Of a DNA stretch of 43,114 nt, positions 24,593 to 33,458 are shown in pieces; position 1 is the stretch's first letter, and every line of letters begins with the position of its first letter. A program made the position numbers and the translations under genes. The stretch is from Clostridia bacterium. Its GTDB lineage: Bacteria > Bacillota > Clostridia > Oscillospirales > Acutalibacteraceae. The notes below the pieces were generated by a model. The model did no database searches. It saw only the letters and a program-made list of their open reading frames with translations, and was not told the DNA's origin. The stretch covers positions 1-43,114 of the forward strand of contig JAFTWB010000014.1 of the NCBI GenBank assembly GCA_017465505.1, written 5' to 3'.

Positions 24593-24615
24593 CTATAATC
24601 GCACGCAAAGCGTGC
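24593..24615 (+). repeat. Solitary leader hairpin
   Basis: CTATAATC followed by GCACGC-AAA-GCGTGC. It is identical to the start of the array at 16141-16163 but is followed by no variable hairpins. Confidence 0.85.
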
Positions 24616-24656
24616 CACCACACCTCTTCACTCTTCACTATTATCTCTTACCTGAT

Positions 24657-24693
24657 AAAAAACCGCTCCTGAAAAATTCAGGAACGGTTTTTT
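24657..24693. terminator. Bidirectional terminator overlapping the rarA stop codon
   Basis: AAAAAACCG-TCCTG / CAGGA-CGGTTTTTT stem. The last codons of rarA (Lys-Asn-Arg-Ser-stop) form part of the stem, and T-runs occur on both strands. Confidence 0.8.
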
Positions 24694-25955
24694 ATCTTCT
24701 CCCAGTAGGCTTTGTATGCCTGCTCGGTTTTATTGTCGCCATATATATAGTAATGGGCGTTTTTTATGCTGTCGGGCAGATACTGCTGCTCACAGTAATG
24801 ATTGGGGAAATCGTGAGGATACTTATAAAACTGACCCTTATTGTTGTTATCCTCACCGTCATAGTGCATATTCTGAAGACATCTGGGGATTGAGATAGCC
24901 TTTCCGCTTTCCAAATCCGCCTCAGCTCTGGCAATGGCGTCGTGGGCAGAATTTGACTTTGGAGCAGTTGCCACCATAATAACCGCGTCTGCAAGAGGAA
25001 GCCTTGCCTCGGGCAGCCCCACCGCCTGAGCAATATCCACGCAGGATTTTACTATGGGCAGAATCTGAGGATAAGCAAGCCCCACATCCTCGGCAGCACA
25101 CACCATAAGGCGTCTGCAAGCACTTGCCAAGTCACCTGCCTTAAGAAGCCTTGCAAGGTAATGAAGAGCTGCGTCGGGGTCAGAGCCTCTCATACTTTTC
25201 TGATAAGCAGAAACAATATCGTAATGCTCGTCGCCGTCTTTGTCGTATCTTACGGCACTTTTCTGGGTAAGGTCGAAGGCGTCCTCGTCCTTTACTACCC
25301 TTACTCCATCTTTAAGCTCTCCTGCCAGCACAGAAAGCTCCAGAGCATTCAGGGCTTTTCGCACATCTCCGCCGCAGGCAGTGGCTATATGCACAACCGC
25401 TTTGTCTGAGATTTCTATGTTCACTCCGCTTTCCTGCTCTAAAATGTGCACACCTCGTCTTACCGCCTGAGCCAAATCTGCAGGCTCAACAGGCTTGAAC
25501 TCAAAAACCGTACTTCTGCTGAGAATAGCATTATATACATAAAAATAAGGATTCTCCGTGGTGGAAGCAATAAGGGTGATTCTTCCGTCCTCAATATACT
25601 CCAGAAGAGTCTGCTGCTGTTTTTTATTGAAATACTGAATCTCGTCCAGATAAAGAAGAATACCGTTCATCCCCGAAAATGTGTTAAGCTCCGCCACAAT
25701 ATCCTTGATATCAGCAGTGGAAGCCGTTGTGCCGTTAAGCTTTTTCAGGGTTTTGTTGGTCTTTTTTGCAATATAGGTGGCAAGGGTGGTCTTGCCTACT
25801 CCCGAAGGACCATAAAAAATAAGGTTGGGCAGATAGCCGCTTTCGATAATTTTTCTCAAGGGCTTACCCTCGCCGATAAGGTGCTTCTGACCTACAATAG
25901 AGTCAAGGGAGTCCGGGCGTATTCTGTCTGCAAGTGGTGAGGGCAAAGTTTTCAC
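24678..25955 (-). CDS. rarA: Replication-associated recombination protein A (AAA+ ATPase)
   Basis: A 425-residue AAA+ ATPase of the RarA/MgsA/WRNIP1 family, related to clamp loaders and acting at stalled replication forks. The N-terminus has PLADRIRPDSLDSIVGQKHL. Walker A is GPSGVGKTT, Walker B LLYLDEIQ, sensor 1 ASTTENP and sensor 2 GGDVRKALNALE. The C-terminal tetramerisation region has SDPDAALHYLARLL and CRRLMVCAAEDVGLAYPQ, which are diagnostic. Length is normal. The start is GTG at 25955 with AAAGG very close upstream, a weak initiation context. A terminator separates it from glyA upstream. Confidence 0.95.
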   Translation of the reverse strand: MKTLPSPLADRIRPDSLDSIVGQKHLIGEGKPLRKIIESGYLPNLIFYGPSGVGKTTLATYIAKKTNKTLKKLNGTTASTADIKDIVAELNTFSGMNGILLYLDEIQYFNKKQQQTLLEYIEDGRITLIASTTENPYFYVYNAILSRSTVFEFKPVEPADLAQAVRRGVHILEQESGVNIEISDKAVVHIATACGGDVRKALNALELSVLAGELKDGVRVVKDEDAFDLTQKSAVRYDKDGDEHYDIVSAYQKSMRGSDPDAALHYLARLLKAGDLASACRRLMVCAAEDVGLAYPQILPIVKSCVDIAQAVGLPEARLPLADAVIMVATAPKSNSAHDAIARAEADLESGKAISIPRCLQNMHYDGEDNNNKGQFYKYPHDFPNHYCEQQYLPDSIKNAHYYIYGDNKTEQAYKAYWEKIKNRS

Positions 25956-25971
25956 AACCTTTCATTTTAAC

Positions 25972-25999
25972 AAAGGGACGATAAAAATCGCCCCTTTTT
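25972..25999 (-). terminator. Terminator between glyA and rarA
   Basis: Stem AAAGGG-CGAT / ATCG-CCCTTT with an AAAA loop and A/T runs on both sides, 8 bases past the glyA stop. It probably reduces read-through into rarA. Confidence 0.75.
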
Positions 26000-26006
26000 A
26001 GTAATC

Positions 26007-27254
26007 TTATTTATAGAGAGGATACTTCTGGCAGATTGCGTCAACCTCAGCAATAACCTTTTCCTTGTTACCCTTGAAGTCCTCAATTACCATAGCAATA
26101 AGCTCAGCAATCTTGTCCATTTCCTCAACGCCTAAGCCTCTTGTTGTAACTGCGGCAGTACCAATGCGGATACCGCTGGTTACGAAGGGGCTTCTGGGCT
26201 CGTTGGGAACTGTGTTCTTGTTAACGGTGATTCTTACCTCGTCAAGACGGTTCTCAAGCTCTTTGCCTGTGATGTCCATATCTCTTAAATCCATAAGGAG
26301 GAGGTGGTTGTCTGTACCATTGCTTACAAGCTTGAGGCCTCTCTTTGTAAGACCCTCAGCAAGAGCTGCACAGTTCTCTACAACCTTTTTGCCGTACTCT
26401 TTGAAGTCGTCAGAAAGTGCCTCGCCGAAGCAAACAGCCTTAGCGGCAATAATGTGCATTAAAGGACCACCCTGAGTACCGGGGAAAATTGCCTTGTCAA
26501 TGTCCTTGGCGTACTTCTCCTTGCAGAGAATAAGACCGCCTCTGGGACCTCTGAGAGTTTTATGAGTTGTGGAAGTAACGAAATCACAGTAAGGAACAGG
26601 GTTTTCGTGAGCACCTGCGGCTACTAAACCTGCAATGTGAGCCATATCTACCATAAGGTAAGCGCCAACCTCGTCGGCAATCTCACGGAACTTCTTGAAG
26701 TCAATGGCTCTGGGATATGCAGAAGCACCTGCAACAATCATCTTGGGCTTGCACTCAAGAGCAATCTGTCTTACTGTATCGTAGTTAATGCGGTGAGTTT
26801 CGCCGTCAATGCCGTAAGGAACAAAGTTGTAGTACTTACCTGACATATTAACAGGTGAGCCGTGAGTAAGGTGACCGCCTTCGGAAAGGCTCATACCCAT
26901 AATTGTGTCGCCGGGGTTAAGCATTGCAAAGTAAACTGCAAGGTTAGCCTGAGCACCTGAGTGAGGCTGAACGTTTGCGTGTTCTGCACCGAAAAGCTCA
27001 CAGGCACGTTTTCTTGCGATTTCCTCAACGATGTCTACCTTCTCGCAACCGCCGTAGTAACGCTTGCCGGGGTAGCCTTCTGCGTACTTATTGGTAAGAA
27101 GTGTGCCCATTGCAGCCATAACCGCAGGAGAAGCAATGTTCTCGCTGGCGATAAGCTCAATGTTCTGCTGCTGACGCTTCTGCTCCAAGAGCATAGCCTC
27201 GCCCACTTCTGAGTCAAATTCCTTTACAAAGTCAATTGTCTTCATAATTTCCAT
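26007..27254 (-). CDS. glyA: Serine hydroxymethyltransferase
   Basis: A 415-residue PLP enzyme that converts serine and tetrahydrofolate to glycine and methylene-THF, the main one-carbon source. Evidence includes [20 protein letters not shown], the [15 protein letters not shown] block, [27 protein letters not shown] and the PLP-lysine motif [14 protein letters not shown]. The C-terminal [15 protein letters not shown] is also typical. Length is normal. The start at 27254 has GGAG 8 bases upstream; a second ATG at residue 4 is less well placed. It lies 15 bp after dus in one minus-strand transcript. Confidence 0.98.
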   Translation of the reverse strand: MEIMKTIDFVKEFDSEVGEAMLLEQKRQQQNIELIASENIASPAVMAAMGTLLTNKYAEGYPGKRYYGGCEKVDIVEEIARKRACELFGAEHANVQPHSGAQANLAVYFAMLNPGDTIMGMSLSEGGHLTHGSPVNMSGKYYNFVPYGIDGETHRINYDTVRQIALECKPKMIVAGASAYPRAIDFKKFREIADEVGAYLMVDMAHIAGLVAAGAHENPVPYCDFVTSTTHKTLRGPRGGLILCKEKYAKDIDKAIFPGTQGGPLMHIIAAKAVCFGEALSDDFKEYGKKVVENCAALAEGLTKRGLKLVSNGTDNHLLLMDLRDMDITGKELENRLDEVRITVNKNTVPNEPRSPFVTSGIRIGTAAVTTRGLGVEEMDKIAELIAMVIEDFKGNKEKVIAEVDAICQKYPLYK

Positions 27255-27269
27255 TTTCTTATCTCCTTA

Positions 27270-28253
27270 CTATTCGAAAGATTCCTTTATATTCTGAGCT
27301 CTCAGAACTCGTTTCACCAAATCGGAAAATTCATTTAAGGTTTCAAGTCTGCCTGCCTCGTTTCTGAAGGCGGCGGCATTTTTAAAGCCCTTAAGATACC
27401 AGGATATGTGCTTTCTTGCTTCCCTCATACCTGCTTTCTCACCTTTATAAAGGCAGATTGCAGAAACGTGGCGAAGCATTGTGGCGGCTTTTATAACCGC
27501 AGTAGGCTTTGGTGGGATTTTATCGGTATAAAAATAACTGTTGATTTCAGAGAATATCCAGGGGTTTCCCAGAGCACCTCTGCCTACCATTACCATATCA
27601 CAGCCTGTATGTTCATAAAGATTTGCGGCGTCCTGAGCAGTGAAAACGTCACCGTTTCCGATAACAGGCACACTCACAGCCCTCTTTACGTCCCTTATAA
27701 TGTCCCAGTCGGCGGTGGGTGCATACATCTGCTCTCTTGTTCTGCCGTGCACCGTAATGGCGGCAGCACCTGCCTGCTCACAGGCAATGGCAACATCCAC
27801 TGCGTTTACGTGGTTTTTATCAATGCCCTTGCGGATTTTAACCGTAACAGGCACCTCGCTTGCCGAAACAGCGGCTTTCACAATATCTGCACAAAGCTTC
27901 GGGTCGGTCATAAGCTGACATCCGCAACCGTTCTGATTAACCTTTGGAACGGGACAACCCATATTTATATCAATAATTTCGGGCTTGAACTGCATTGCAA
28001 AGCGAACTGCCTCGGCCATAACGTCGGGCTCACTGCCGAAAAGCTGAATACCGCAAGGACGCTCGGCGTCACTCAGCTCCATCAGTTCTGCACTTTTCTT
28101 GCTGCCGTAGGTAATTCCCTTGGCACTGACCATTTCGCTTACGCAGTAATCAGCACCGAAGCTTCTGCAAAGCTCACGAAAAGCCCTGTCTGCAACTCCT
28201 GCCATAGGAGCAAGGGCGGCTACGCCCTGAATTTCTACATTACCAATTTTCAT
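27270..28253 (-). CDS. dus: tRNA-dihydrouridine synthase (DusB-like)
   Basis: A 327-residue FMN-dependent TIM-barrel enzyme that reduces uridines in the tRNA D-loop. Evidence includes APMAGVADRAFRELCRSFGA, the catalytic-cysteine motif DINMGCPVPKV, GCGCQLMTDP, the FMN-phosphate region GNGDVF and VMVGRGALGNPWIF. VTVKIRKGID contains the expected Lys. The N-terminal IQGVAALAPMAG form fits the DusB branch common in Firmicutes. It follows the small membrane protein gene by 3 bp and precedes glyA by 15 bp. Its own ribosome binding site is weak, so translational coupling to the gene before it is likely. Confidence 0.94.
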   Translation of the reverse strand: MKIGNVEIQGVAALAPMAGVADRAFRELCRSFGADYCVSEMVSAKGITYGSKKSAELMELSDAERPCGIQLFGSEPDVMAEAVRFAMQFKPEIIDINMGCPVPKVNQNGCGCQLMTDPKLCADIVKAAVSASEVPVTVKIRKGIDKNHVNAVDVAIACEQAGAAAITVHGRTREQMYAPTADWDIIRDVKRAVSVPVIGNGDVFTAQDAANLYEHTGCDMVMVGRGALGNPWIFSEINSYFYTDKIPPKPTAVIKAATMLRHVSAICLYKGEKAGMREARKHISWYLKGFKNAAAFRNEAGRLETLNEFSDLVKRVLRAQNIKESFE

Positions 28254-28256
28254 AAC

Positions 28257-28733
28257 TTATCTGCGTTTTCTCTTATCGTAATAATCCTGAGGAAGTAACT
28301 TCTTCTTACCCGAAATCTTGTCGGTGTTAGAATATCTGTCTCTGCCGCCTCTGTAAGTGCGAGCCTTGGTGGAAAGCACCACCGCAAAGACAACCGCCAC
28401 GCCGACTCCAATAAGAATCCAGCACACAAAACCCCAGAAAAGATTGGGCTCTTCCCTGTCCTCAACAAGTCCTACCACAGTGGGCTGAGGAATTTCGTTG
28501 TCCTCAAGGGTGGGCAGGGGTGCTCTGTAGCTTGGCTCTGTTGCTTCAGTGGGTGGGGCTGTGGTCTGAGTCTGAGAGGCAGTTGCCTCTTCATCGTCAG
28601 TTGCCACAAAAGACTCAATAGCGTAGGTTTCATCGGGCTCGGCAGATACGCTCCACACCGAAAAAGCAGATAAAACCATAAGCAAAGACATCATCAGAGT
28701 CAGAAATTTAATTGTGGATTTGCCTTTTATCAT
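28257..28733 (-). CDS. Small exported, membrane-anchored protein of unknown function
   Basis: A 158-residue protein I do not recognise. An N-terminal signal sequence (IKFLTLMMSLLMVLSAFSVW, then SVSA) precedes an acidic Thr/Pro/Glu-rich stretch (about 32-95). A single membrane helix follows (FWGFVCWILIGVGVAVVFAV, about 98-120), then a basic cytoplasmic tail rich in Arg and Lys ending in RKRR. The topology is therefore type I: exposed acidic domain outside, basic tail inside. It lies between spoIIP and dus, 3 bp from dus. GGAG lies 8 bases upstream of the ATG. Confidence 0.75.
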   Translation of the reverse strand: MIKGKSTIKFLTLMMSLLMVLSAFSVWSVSAEPDETYAIESFVATDDEEATASQTQTTAPPTEATEPSYRAPLPTLEDNEIPQPTVVGLVEDREEPNLFWGFVCWILIGVGVAVVFAVVLSTKARTYRGGRDRYSNTDKISGKKKLLPQDYYDKRKRR

Positions 28734-28779
28734 CCTAAAAACTCCAAATACTTCCCAATTATAAAGTTATTATACCAAA

Positions 28780-29859
28780 CTATCCTTCGCTTTGCAAGAC
28801 CTTTGCAAGCACATTGCCAAGTAATTTTCCCGTATACTGAGCTTCACTCACTGTATTTACATCTGTGCCAACCTCAATAAGCAATCCGCCACGGGATATG
28901 GGCATATTATAGGAAAAATAGCCGAAATAAAGAGGCCTTGTCATTCCCGGGTACATATCCTCAGCGTACTGCTGAAGCTTCAGGGCAAATCTCAGGTTAT
29001 ATTCCCAGTCGGGAAAGTCATACTCGCCATTGGGGTCACAGCCAGCCATAATCATAATCTGAGCCGCTTTTTTGCCCTGAACTTCAAAGGTGGGCTTTAC
29101 CTTTGCTCCACCCTCTCCTGCAATTGAATCACGGTGAATGTCCAGGACCACCTTGATGTCAGGATATTTTTCCATATACTTTTCGATTGTATCCCAGGAG
29201 CGGTAGTAAGCTCCGTTATACTCGGGGCTGTCGTGAACCTCTGTTGCGTGTACAACACCGATACCCTGAGCCTCAAGAGATTTTGCAATCTCCCTGCCTA
29301 CACTTACCATATTCTTGCTTTCGTCCTCACTTCTGGGATAAAAGCTTTCGTGATAGTACCCTTGGTCATATTCAAGATAGCTTTCTGTGGTGTGGGTGTG
29401 AAAAATCAGCACCTGTACCTTGTTGTTTCTCTCAAACTCAAAGCCCAAGGGCAAATTCAGAATGGTTTCAAAGTCCGTATCCTCACCAACAGTATCCTTG
29501 ATGTAAAAATTATCACAACTGACGCCGCTTTCTCCGAACTGAGAGGTAATAACAGGCAAATGCACCTCATCCTCGTGCAAGTCCACCGCCTCAGTCGGCT
29601 GAGTTTCTTCATCATCTGTGGCAGGCAAGGTACTGCTTTCGGTGGGCTGTGTTTTCTCACTGTCGGGAGTTGCAACGGCAGGTGTGGTTCTTGCCCTCAA
29701 CCCTCTCTCGGGCATAACAAAGGCCGCTGCCGCAAGGGTAAGATTCTGCTTTAAGGCTTCGTTCTGGCTACCCCTGTGAAAAACAGAAAAAATCCCTACT
29801 GTTCCCAGCAAGACAGCAACAAGACTGCATAATACAGTTTTAATTTTACTGTTTTTCAC
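28780..29859 (-). CDS. spoIIP: Stage II sporulation protein P
   Basis: A 359-residue SpoIIP, a peptidoglycan amidase/endopeptidase that works with SpoIID and SpoIIM to thin septal wall and drive forespore engulfment. An N-terminal membrane anchor (about 6-27) is followed by a Thr/Pro/Glu-rich linker (about 55-98). The catalytic domain contains VLIFHTHTTESYLEYDQG, VVLDIHRDS and GLLIEVGTDVNT, holding the zinc-type histidines and glutamate. The start is GTG at 29859 with GGAGG 8 bases upstream. Its presence is the best direct evidence that the organism belongs to a sporulating lineage. Confidence 0.95.
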   Translation of the reverse strand: MKNSKIKTVLCSLVAVLLGTVGIFSVFHRGSQNEALKQNLTLAAAAFVMPERGLRARTTPAVATPDSEKTQPTESSTLPATDDEETQPTEAVDLHEDEVHLPVITSQFGESGVSCDNFYIKDTVGEDTDFETILNLPLGFEFERNNKVQVLIFHTHTTESYLEYDQGYYHESFYPRSEDESKNMVSVGREIAKSLEAQGIGVVHATEVHDSPEYNGAYYRSWDTIEKYMEKYPDIKVVLDIHRDSIAGEGGAKVKPTFEVQGKKAAQIMIMAGCDPNGEYDFPDWEYNLRFALKLQQYAEDMYPGMTRPLYFGYFSYNMPISRGGLLIEVGTDVNTVSEAQYTGKLLGNVLAKVLQSEG

Positions 29860-29953
29860 GGCAAAAACCTCCAGAGCTCAGGCTATAAACAAATATATGT
29901 GGTTATTTTTTGTGTTATTCCAAATAAAAAAGCTTGTTTATACGGAAACACTC

Positions 29954-29982
29954 TTTACATTTTGCATAAAAAATGTTAATAT
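29954..29982 (+). promoter_or_regulatory. Predicted sigma-A promoter of the dockerin protease gene
   Basis: TTTACA (29954-29959) and TAATAT (29977-29982) are 17 bp apart, about 30 bases before the start codon. Confidence 0.6.
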
Positions 29983-30011
29983 ATTATTGGAAAATTAGCG
30001 AGGTGTGCGAA

Positions 30012-32234
30012 ATGGTAAAGAAAATCTTGATTTTTCTTCTTGTTTCCGCCTTATTAGTCAGTACTTGCATATTTCAGGGAAGTGCCAAAACCGTGGACTC
30101 CCTTGCAGAAATAGCCGCATTAAGTAAAATTGAACCCATAGGCACAAACGGCAGCCTTAACGCTTATACCGAGCTCGCTCAGGTAAAGGCAGACTCCTTG
30201 CCCGAAAGCTACAGTTCAAAGGACTTAGGCTACACCACTGACGTAAGGCAACAAAATGCAAATATATGCTGGGCTTTCAGCTCTCTTGCCACTCTTGAAA
30301 CTCTTCTGCTCAAATCAGGCGAAAGTGTAAGCCACTTTTCTCCCGAGCATATGAATATATGGGGCTCTGTGGAAGACTCGGGTATCGGCTGGCAGAGAGA
30401 TGACCTTATAAACGACGGCGGTTACTCCTACATTCCTATGGGGTATTTCACATCCTGGAACGGCCCTTTAAAGGAAAGCGACTTTCCTATCGGCAGTGAC
30501 AAGTCAGCTTATCAGGAGGCAAACGGCCTCTACTCTCCAGGCTATGGTGTTACAGGTATCAAGTACGTTACCCGTGAAACCCCTATGGAAACAGTCAAGT
30601 CCTACATTATGGAAAACGGTGCAGTGGTGGCCAACTTCAACGCCGACACTGTTCAGTATATGAACTCCTCATCCGACGGTTTTTACTGCGGCGACGCAGG
30701 CATATCCACAAGCAACCTTTACGGTCACGCCGTAAGCATTGTGGGCTGGGACGACAATTATCCCAAGGAAAACTTCTCCACCTCGTTCTCAGGTGACACT
30801 CCTCTGCAAAACGGTGCCTGGCTTATTAAAAACAGCTGGGGTAAATACATCAACACCAGCGGCGGATACTTCTGGATTTCTTATGAAGACGCCTGGATTT
30901 TCCACAGTATCTTCGGACCAAGCTTTACAATCTCCGATTATAAAAAGCTCGACGGTACTCTCAGTATCCATCAGAACGAAACCTACGGTGCAACTGCACA
31001 GTTCACCTATCTTACAGACGAAAACTTCGTGCCTGCTGACAAAATCACATATATGAATGTTTTCGATTTTGAGCAGGGCGAAGAAGACCTTGACAGTGTT
31101 GTTTTCGAAAGCACCTCCTTTGGTGCTGATTACACAGTTTATTACATCCCTGTTTTTGACGGCAAGCCCACACAGGAAACCTTCCTGTGGCAGGAGCTCG
31201 GCTCAGGCACGGTTGATTACACAGGCTACATTTCTGTTGACACAAATGATTTTGACCTTCCCGAAGGCAAGGGTGCCATCGGCATTACAATGGACAACAC
31301 CAGAACCTACGAAGAAAACAAAGCTCTTGCAGATTACGAGTACATCCCCAATAGCTTAGGCGTTTGCGAGTGGCTTGCCTACAGCGGCGGATATTACTTT
31401 AAAAATCAGGGCTATGCAGGAGAAAGCTTCGTTTTATACAGCGAATTCGGGGTTAACCACATTTACGATTTAATGGACTTTTACAAGGAATACTTCGACG
31501 ATTCTATGGGTGCAACCTTTGTTATAAAGGCAATCACCAAGAATAACGAGGTTATCCCAATTACAACGGCTACCGAGCCCTCTGTCACCACCGAAGCCAC
31601 AGAGCCTGTCACTTCCGCTCCCGTTTACACCTCTATTTCACTGGGAGTCACCCTTGAGTTTGTAGGTGATAACAGGCTGACTGTTATCGGCAACGCCTCA
31701 GGCGGCACAGGTGAATACGAATATGAATTTGCTGTAGACGGCAACGTAATTCAGGCATATTCCAATGAAGAATTTGTCACAATGACACTTACACAGGACG
31801 GCGAGCACAGCATTAAAATCTCTTGCCGTGACACAGGCGGCAGGGTGATTTCCACCCAGACCTCTGTAACAGTTGAAGATGGCAAGCTGGTTGTTCCCGG
31901 TGCGGCAAAGCCCACAAGCCCAACCACAACTCCCCTTTCAACCGACCCAATTGAAACCACAACAGTCCCCCAGACCTCTTCAGAGCCTCAGAGCACAAAG
32001 GCCTTTATTATGGGAGACGCAGACCTTAACGGCAAGCTTTCCATTAAGGACGCAACAAGTATTCAGAAGCACCTTGCAAAGATTATCTCTTTAGATGGAA
32101 TCAGCCTCACCATCTCAGACGTTGACGGCAACAGCAAGTGCACCATCAAAGATGCTACCTGTGTTCAGAAATATTTAGCAAAAATTGATTCCAACTCTAC
32201 CACAGGCGAAACAGTAATGCTTTATATAAGTTAA
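30012..32234 (+). CDS. Secreted papain-like (C1A) cysteine protease with dockerin
   Basis: A 740-residue secreted protein. The signal peptide is MVKKILIFLLVSALLVSTCI (plus FQGSA). The C1 peptidase domain (about 60-310) shows oxyanion Gln80 and Cys86 in RQQNANICWAFSSLAT, His239 in YGHAVSIVGWDD and Asn274 in WLIKNSWGKY. A beta-rich domain (about 310-510) resembles the lectin-like domain found after such peptidases. A Thr/Glu linker, one Ig-like beta-sandwich (ASGGTGEYEYEFAVDGNVI) and a second linker lead to a C-terminal dockerin with GDADLNGKLSIKDATSIQK and DVDGNSKCTIKDATCVQK. The start at 30012 is supported by GAGGTG. The substrate is unknown; processing of the cell-surface complex or of dietary protein are both plausible. 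Confidence 0.92.
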   Translation: MVKKILIFLLVSALLVSTCIFQGSAKTVDSLAEIAALSKIEPIGTNGSLNAYTELAQVKADSLPESYSSKDLGYTTDVRQQNANICWAFSSLATLETLLLKSGESVSHFSPEHMNIWGSVEDSGIGWQRDDLINDGGYSYIPMGYFTSWNGPLKESDFPIGSDKSAYQEANGLYSPGYGVTGIKYVTRETPMETVKSYIMENGAVVANFNADTVQYMNSSSDGFYCGDAGISTSNLYGHAVSIVGWDDNYPKENFSTSFSGDTPLQNGAWLIKNSWGKYINTSGGYFWISYEDAWIFHSIFGPSFTISDYKKLDGTLSIHQNETYGATAQFTYLTDENFVPADKITYMNVFDFEQGEEDLDSVVFESTSFGADYTVYYIPVFDGKPTQETFLWQELGSGTVDYTGYISVDTNDFDLPEGKGAIGITMDNTRTYEENKALADYEYIPNSLGVCEWLAYSGGYYFKNQGYAGESFVLYSEFGVNHIYDLMDFYKEYFDDSMGATFVIKAITKNNEVIPITTATEPSVTTEATEPVTSAPVYTSISLGVTLEFVGDNRLTVIGNASGGTGEYEYEFAVDGNVIQAYSNEEFVTMTLTQDGEHSIKISCRDTGGRVISTQTSVTVEDGKLVVPGAAKPTSPTTTPLSTDPIETTTVPQTSSEPQSTKAFIMGDADLNGKLSIKDATSIQKHLAKIISLDGISLTISDVDGNSKCTIKDATCVQKYLAKIDSNSTTGETVMLYIS

Positions 32235-32260
32235 AAAGAATTTTACACACATCTCTTAAC

Positions 32261-32303
32261 ACAAAGAGCCTTGTAACCCACAAAAGGTCACAAGGCTCTT
32301 TGT
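32261..32303. terminator. Bidirectional terminator between the protease and amidohydrolase genes
   Basis: Long stem ACAAAGAGCCTTGT / ACAAGGCTCTTTGT extended by ACC/GGT, with a short loop and T-rich flank. It lies between convergent genes. Confidence 0.88.
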
Positions 32304-32306
32304 ATT

Positions 32307-33131
32307 TTATTTTCTTACTTTATATTCTTTAATGCCGAAAATCCTCATAGCATTTCTATACATAATATTCTCGTAATCCTCTTTGCTTACCTGAGCTTTG
32401 AACTCATTGAAGTACTGCTGATAAAGACTCCTCTCACCTTTCGGGTTGCAAAGGTAGGTGTCCTTGCCGTCAATGGGACTGTCCGAGCCGAACATAAGCC
32501 TGTGACTTCCGCATTTTTCTATAAAACGCAGAGCACTCTCGGTGCTTACCCAAGTGGTGTCGCCAATGAGGTTTTTTCTTGAAGCACAAAGCTCAATTGC
32601 TTCTTTGTTATCAGAGCCAAGCCCAAGATGAACCATAACAAAATTGGTGTCGGGGTATTTCAAGGCCATTTCATAAAGCCTTTTGGGGTTATCGTCGTAC
32701 TCTGTGCCTGTGTGGCTGATTACAGGGAGATTAAACTCGGCGGCAAGACGGACGTACTTTTCGCAGCTTTCATCAGTAAAGGCAACGCCCGAATGGTAAG
32801 GGTGAAATTTTATGCCTCGGATAACATCGAGATTTTCTGAAATCATATCCTTAAGCTCATTGGTAATCTCTTCCATAGGCTTTACCCAGTGCTGGAGATA
32901 AATCTTGCCGGGGTTTTCTCTGGCAAATTTAAGAGACCTCTTAAGGCACTCTATCTGACATTTCTGAAATTCAGCAGGAAGAAGCTCTCTGTCGTGGCCG
33001 TGGCTTGCAACCTCTGTGTTGGATACAATGGCAATATCAATGCCGTATTTTTCAAGAGAGTAGAGCACATCCTCTTCCCTCATATCAAAGTTCAGGCTCT
33101 GCCCGATGTGAACGTGGGTATCAATAATCAT
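32307..33131 (-). CDS. Amidohydrolase family protein (TIM-barrel metal hydrolase)
   Basis: A 274-residue metal-dependent hydrolase of the amidohydrolase-2/TatD-like superfamily. Metal ligands are visible in order: the HxH motif in IIDTHVHIGQS, His in GIKFHPYHSG, His in LPVISHTGTEYDD, His in FVMVHLGLGS and Asp in MFGSDSPIDGKD. The start at 33131 is set by AAGGAG 9 bases upstream; the longer frame to 33233 has an improbable N-terminus. It is a single gene, with a divergent tRNA-Thr upstream. The substrate cannot be inferred. Confidence 0.85.
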   Translation of the reverse strand: MIIDTHVHIGQSLNFDMREEDVLYSLEKYGIDIAIVSNTEVASHGHDRELLPAEFQKCQIECLKRSLKFARENPGKIYLQHWVKPMEEITNELKDMISENLDVIRGIKFHPYHSGVAFTDESCEKYVRLAAEFNLPVISHTGTEYDDNPKRLYEMALKYPDTNFVMVHLGLGSDNKEAIELCASRKNLIGDTTWVSTESALRFIEKCGSHRLMFGSDSPIDGKDTYLCNPKGERSLYQQYFNEFKAQVSKEDYENIMYRNAMRIFGIKEYKVRK

Positions 33132-33215
33132 TTCAAAGCTCCTTTCAAAAAATCCTGTATATATTATAGCACACAAGAGAGAATATCTCAATTTATATTT
33201 TTTAAACAAAAGGAC

Positions 33216-33244
33216 TTGAAATTTTAGAAACAATATGATATTAT
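33216..33244 (+). promoter_or_regulatory. Predicted promoter of tRNA-Thr
   Basis: TTGAAA (33216-33221) and TATTAT (33239-33244) are 17 bp apart; the mature tRNA begins 21 bases further on. Confidence 0.55.
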
Positions 33245-33265
33245 ATTAGGGTCGTAATTTAATAT

Positions 33266-33341
<76 letters not shown>

Positions 33342-33342
33342 G

Positions 33343-33373
33343 AAAAAGGACTTCTCAACAGAGAAGTCCTTTT
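33343..33373 (+). terminator. Terminator of tRNA-Thr
   Basis: Stem AAAAGGACTTCT / AGAGAAGTCCTTTT with a CAAC-type loop, directly after the CCA end. Confidence 0.9.
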
Positions 33374-33405
33374 CAACTTTCACCTATTCACTCAAAAACA
33401 TCAGA

Positions 33406-33450
33406 CCTCATCCCCAAACACAAAATTTATGTCGGGGATGAGGTTTTTAT
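33406..33450. repeat. Hairpin direct repeat, left of the RAYT gene
   Basis: Stem CCTCATCCCC/GGGGATGAGG with an 18-base interior (AAACACAAAATTTATGTC) and a T-run. Its near-identical direct repeat lies at 34097-34142 on the other side of the transposase. Confidence 0.9.
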
Positions 33451-33458
33451 ATTGAATA

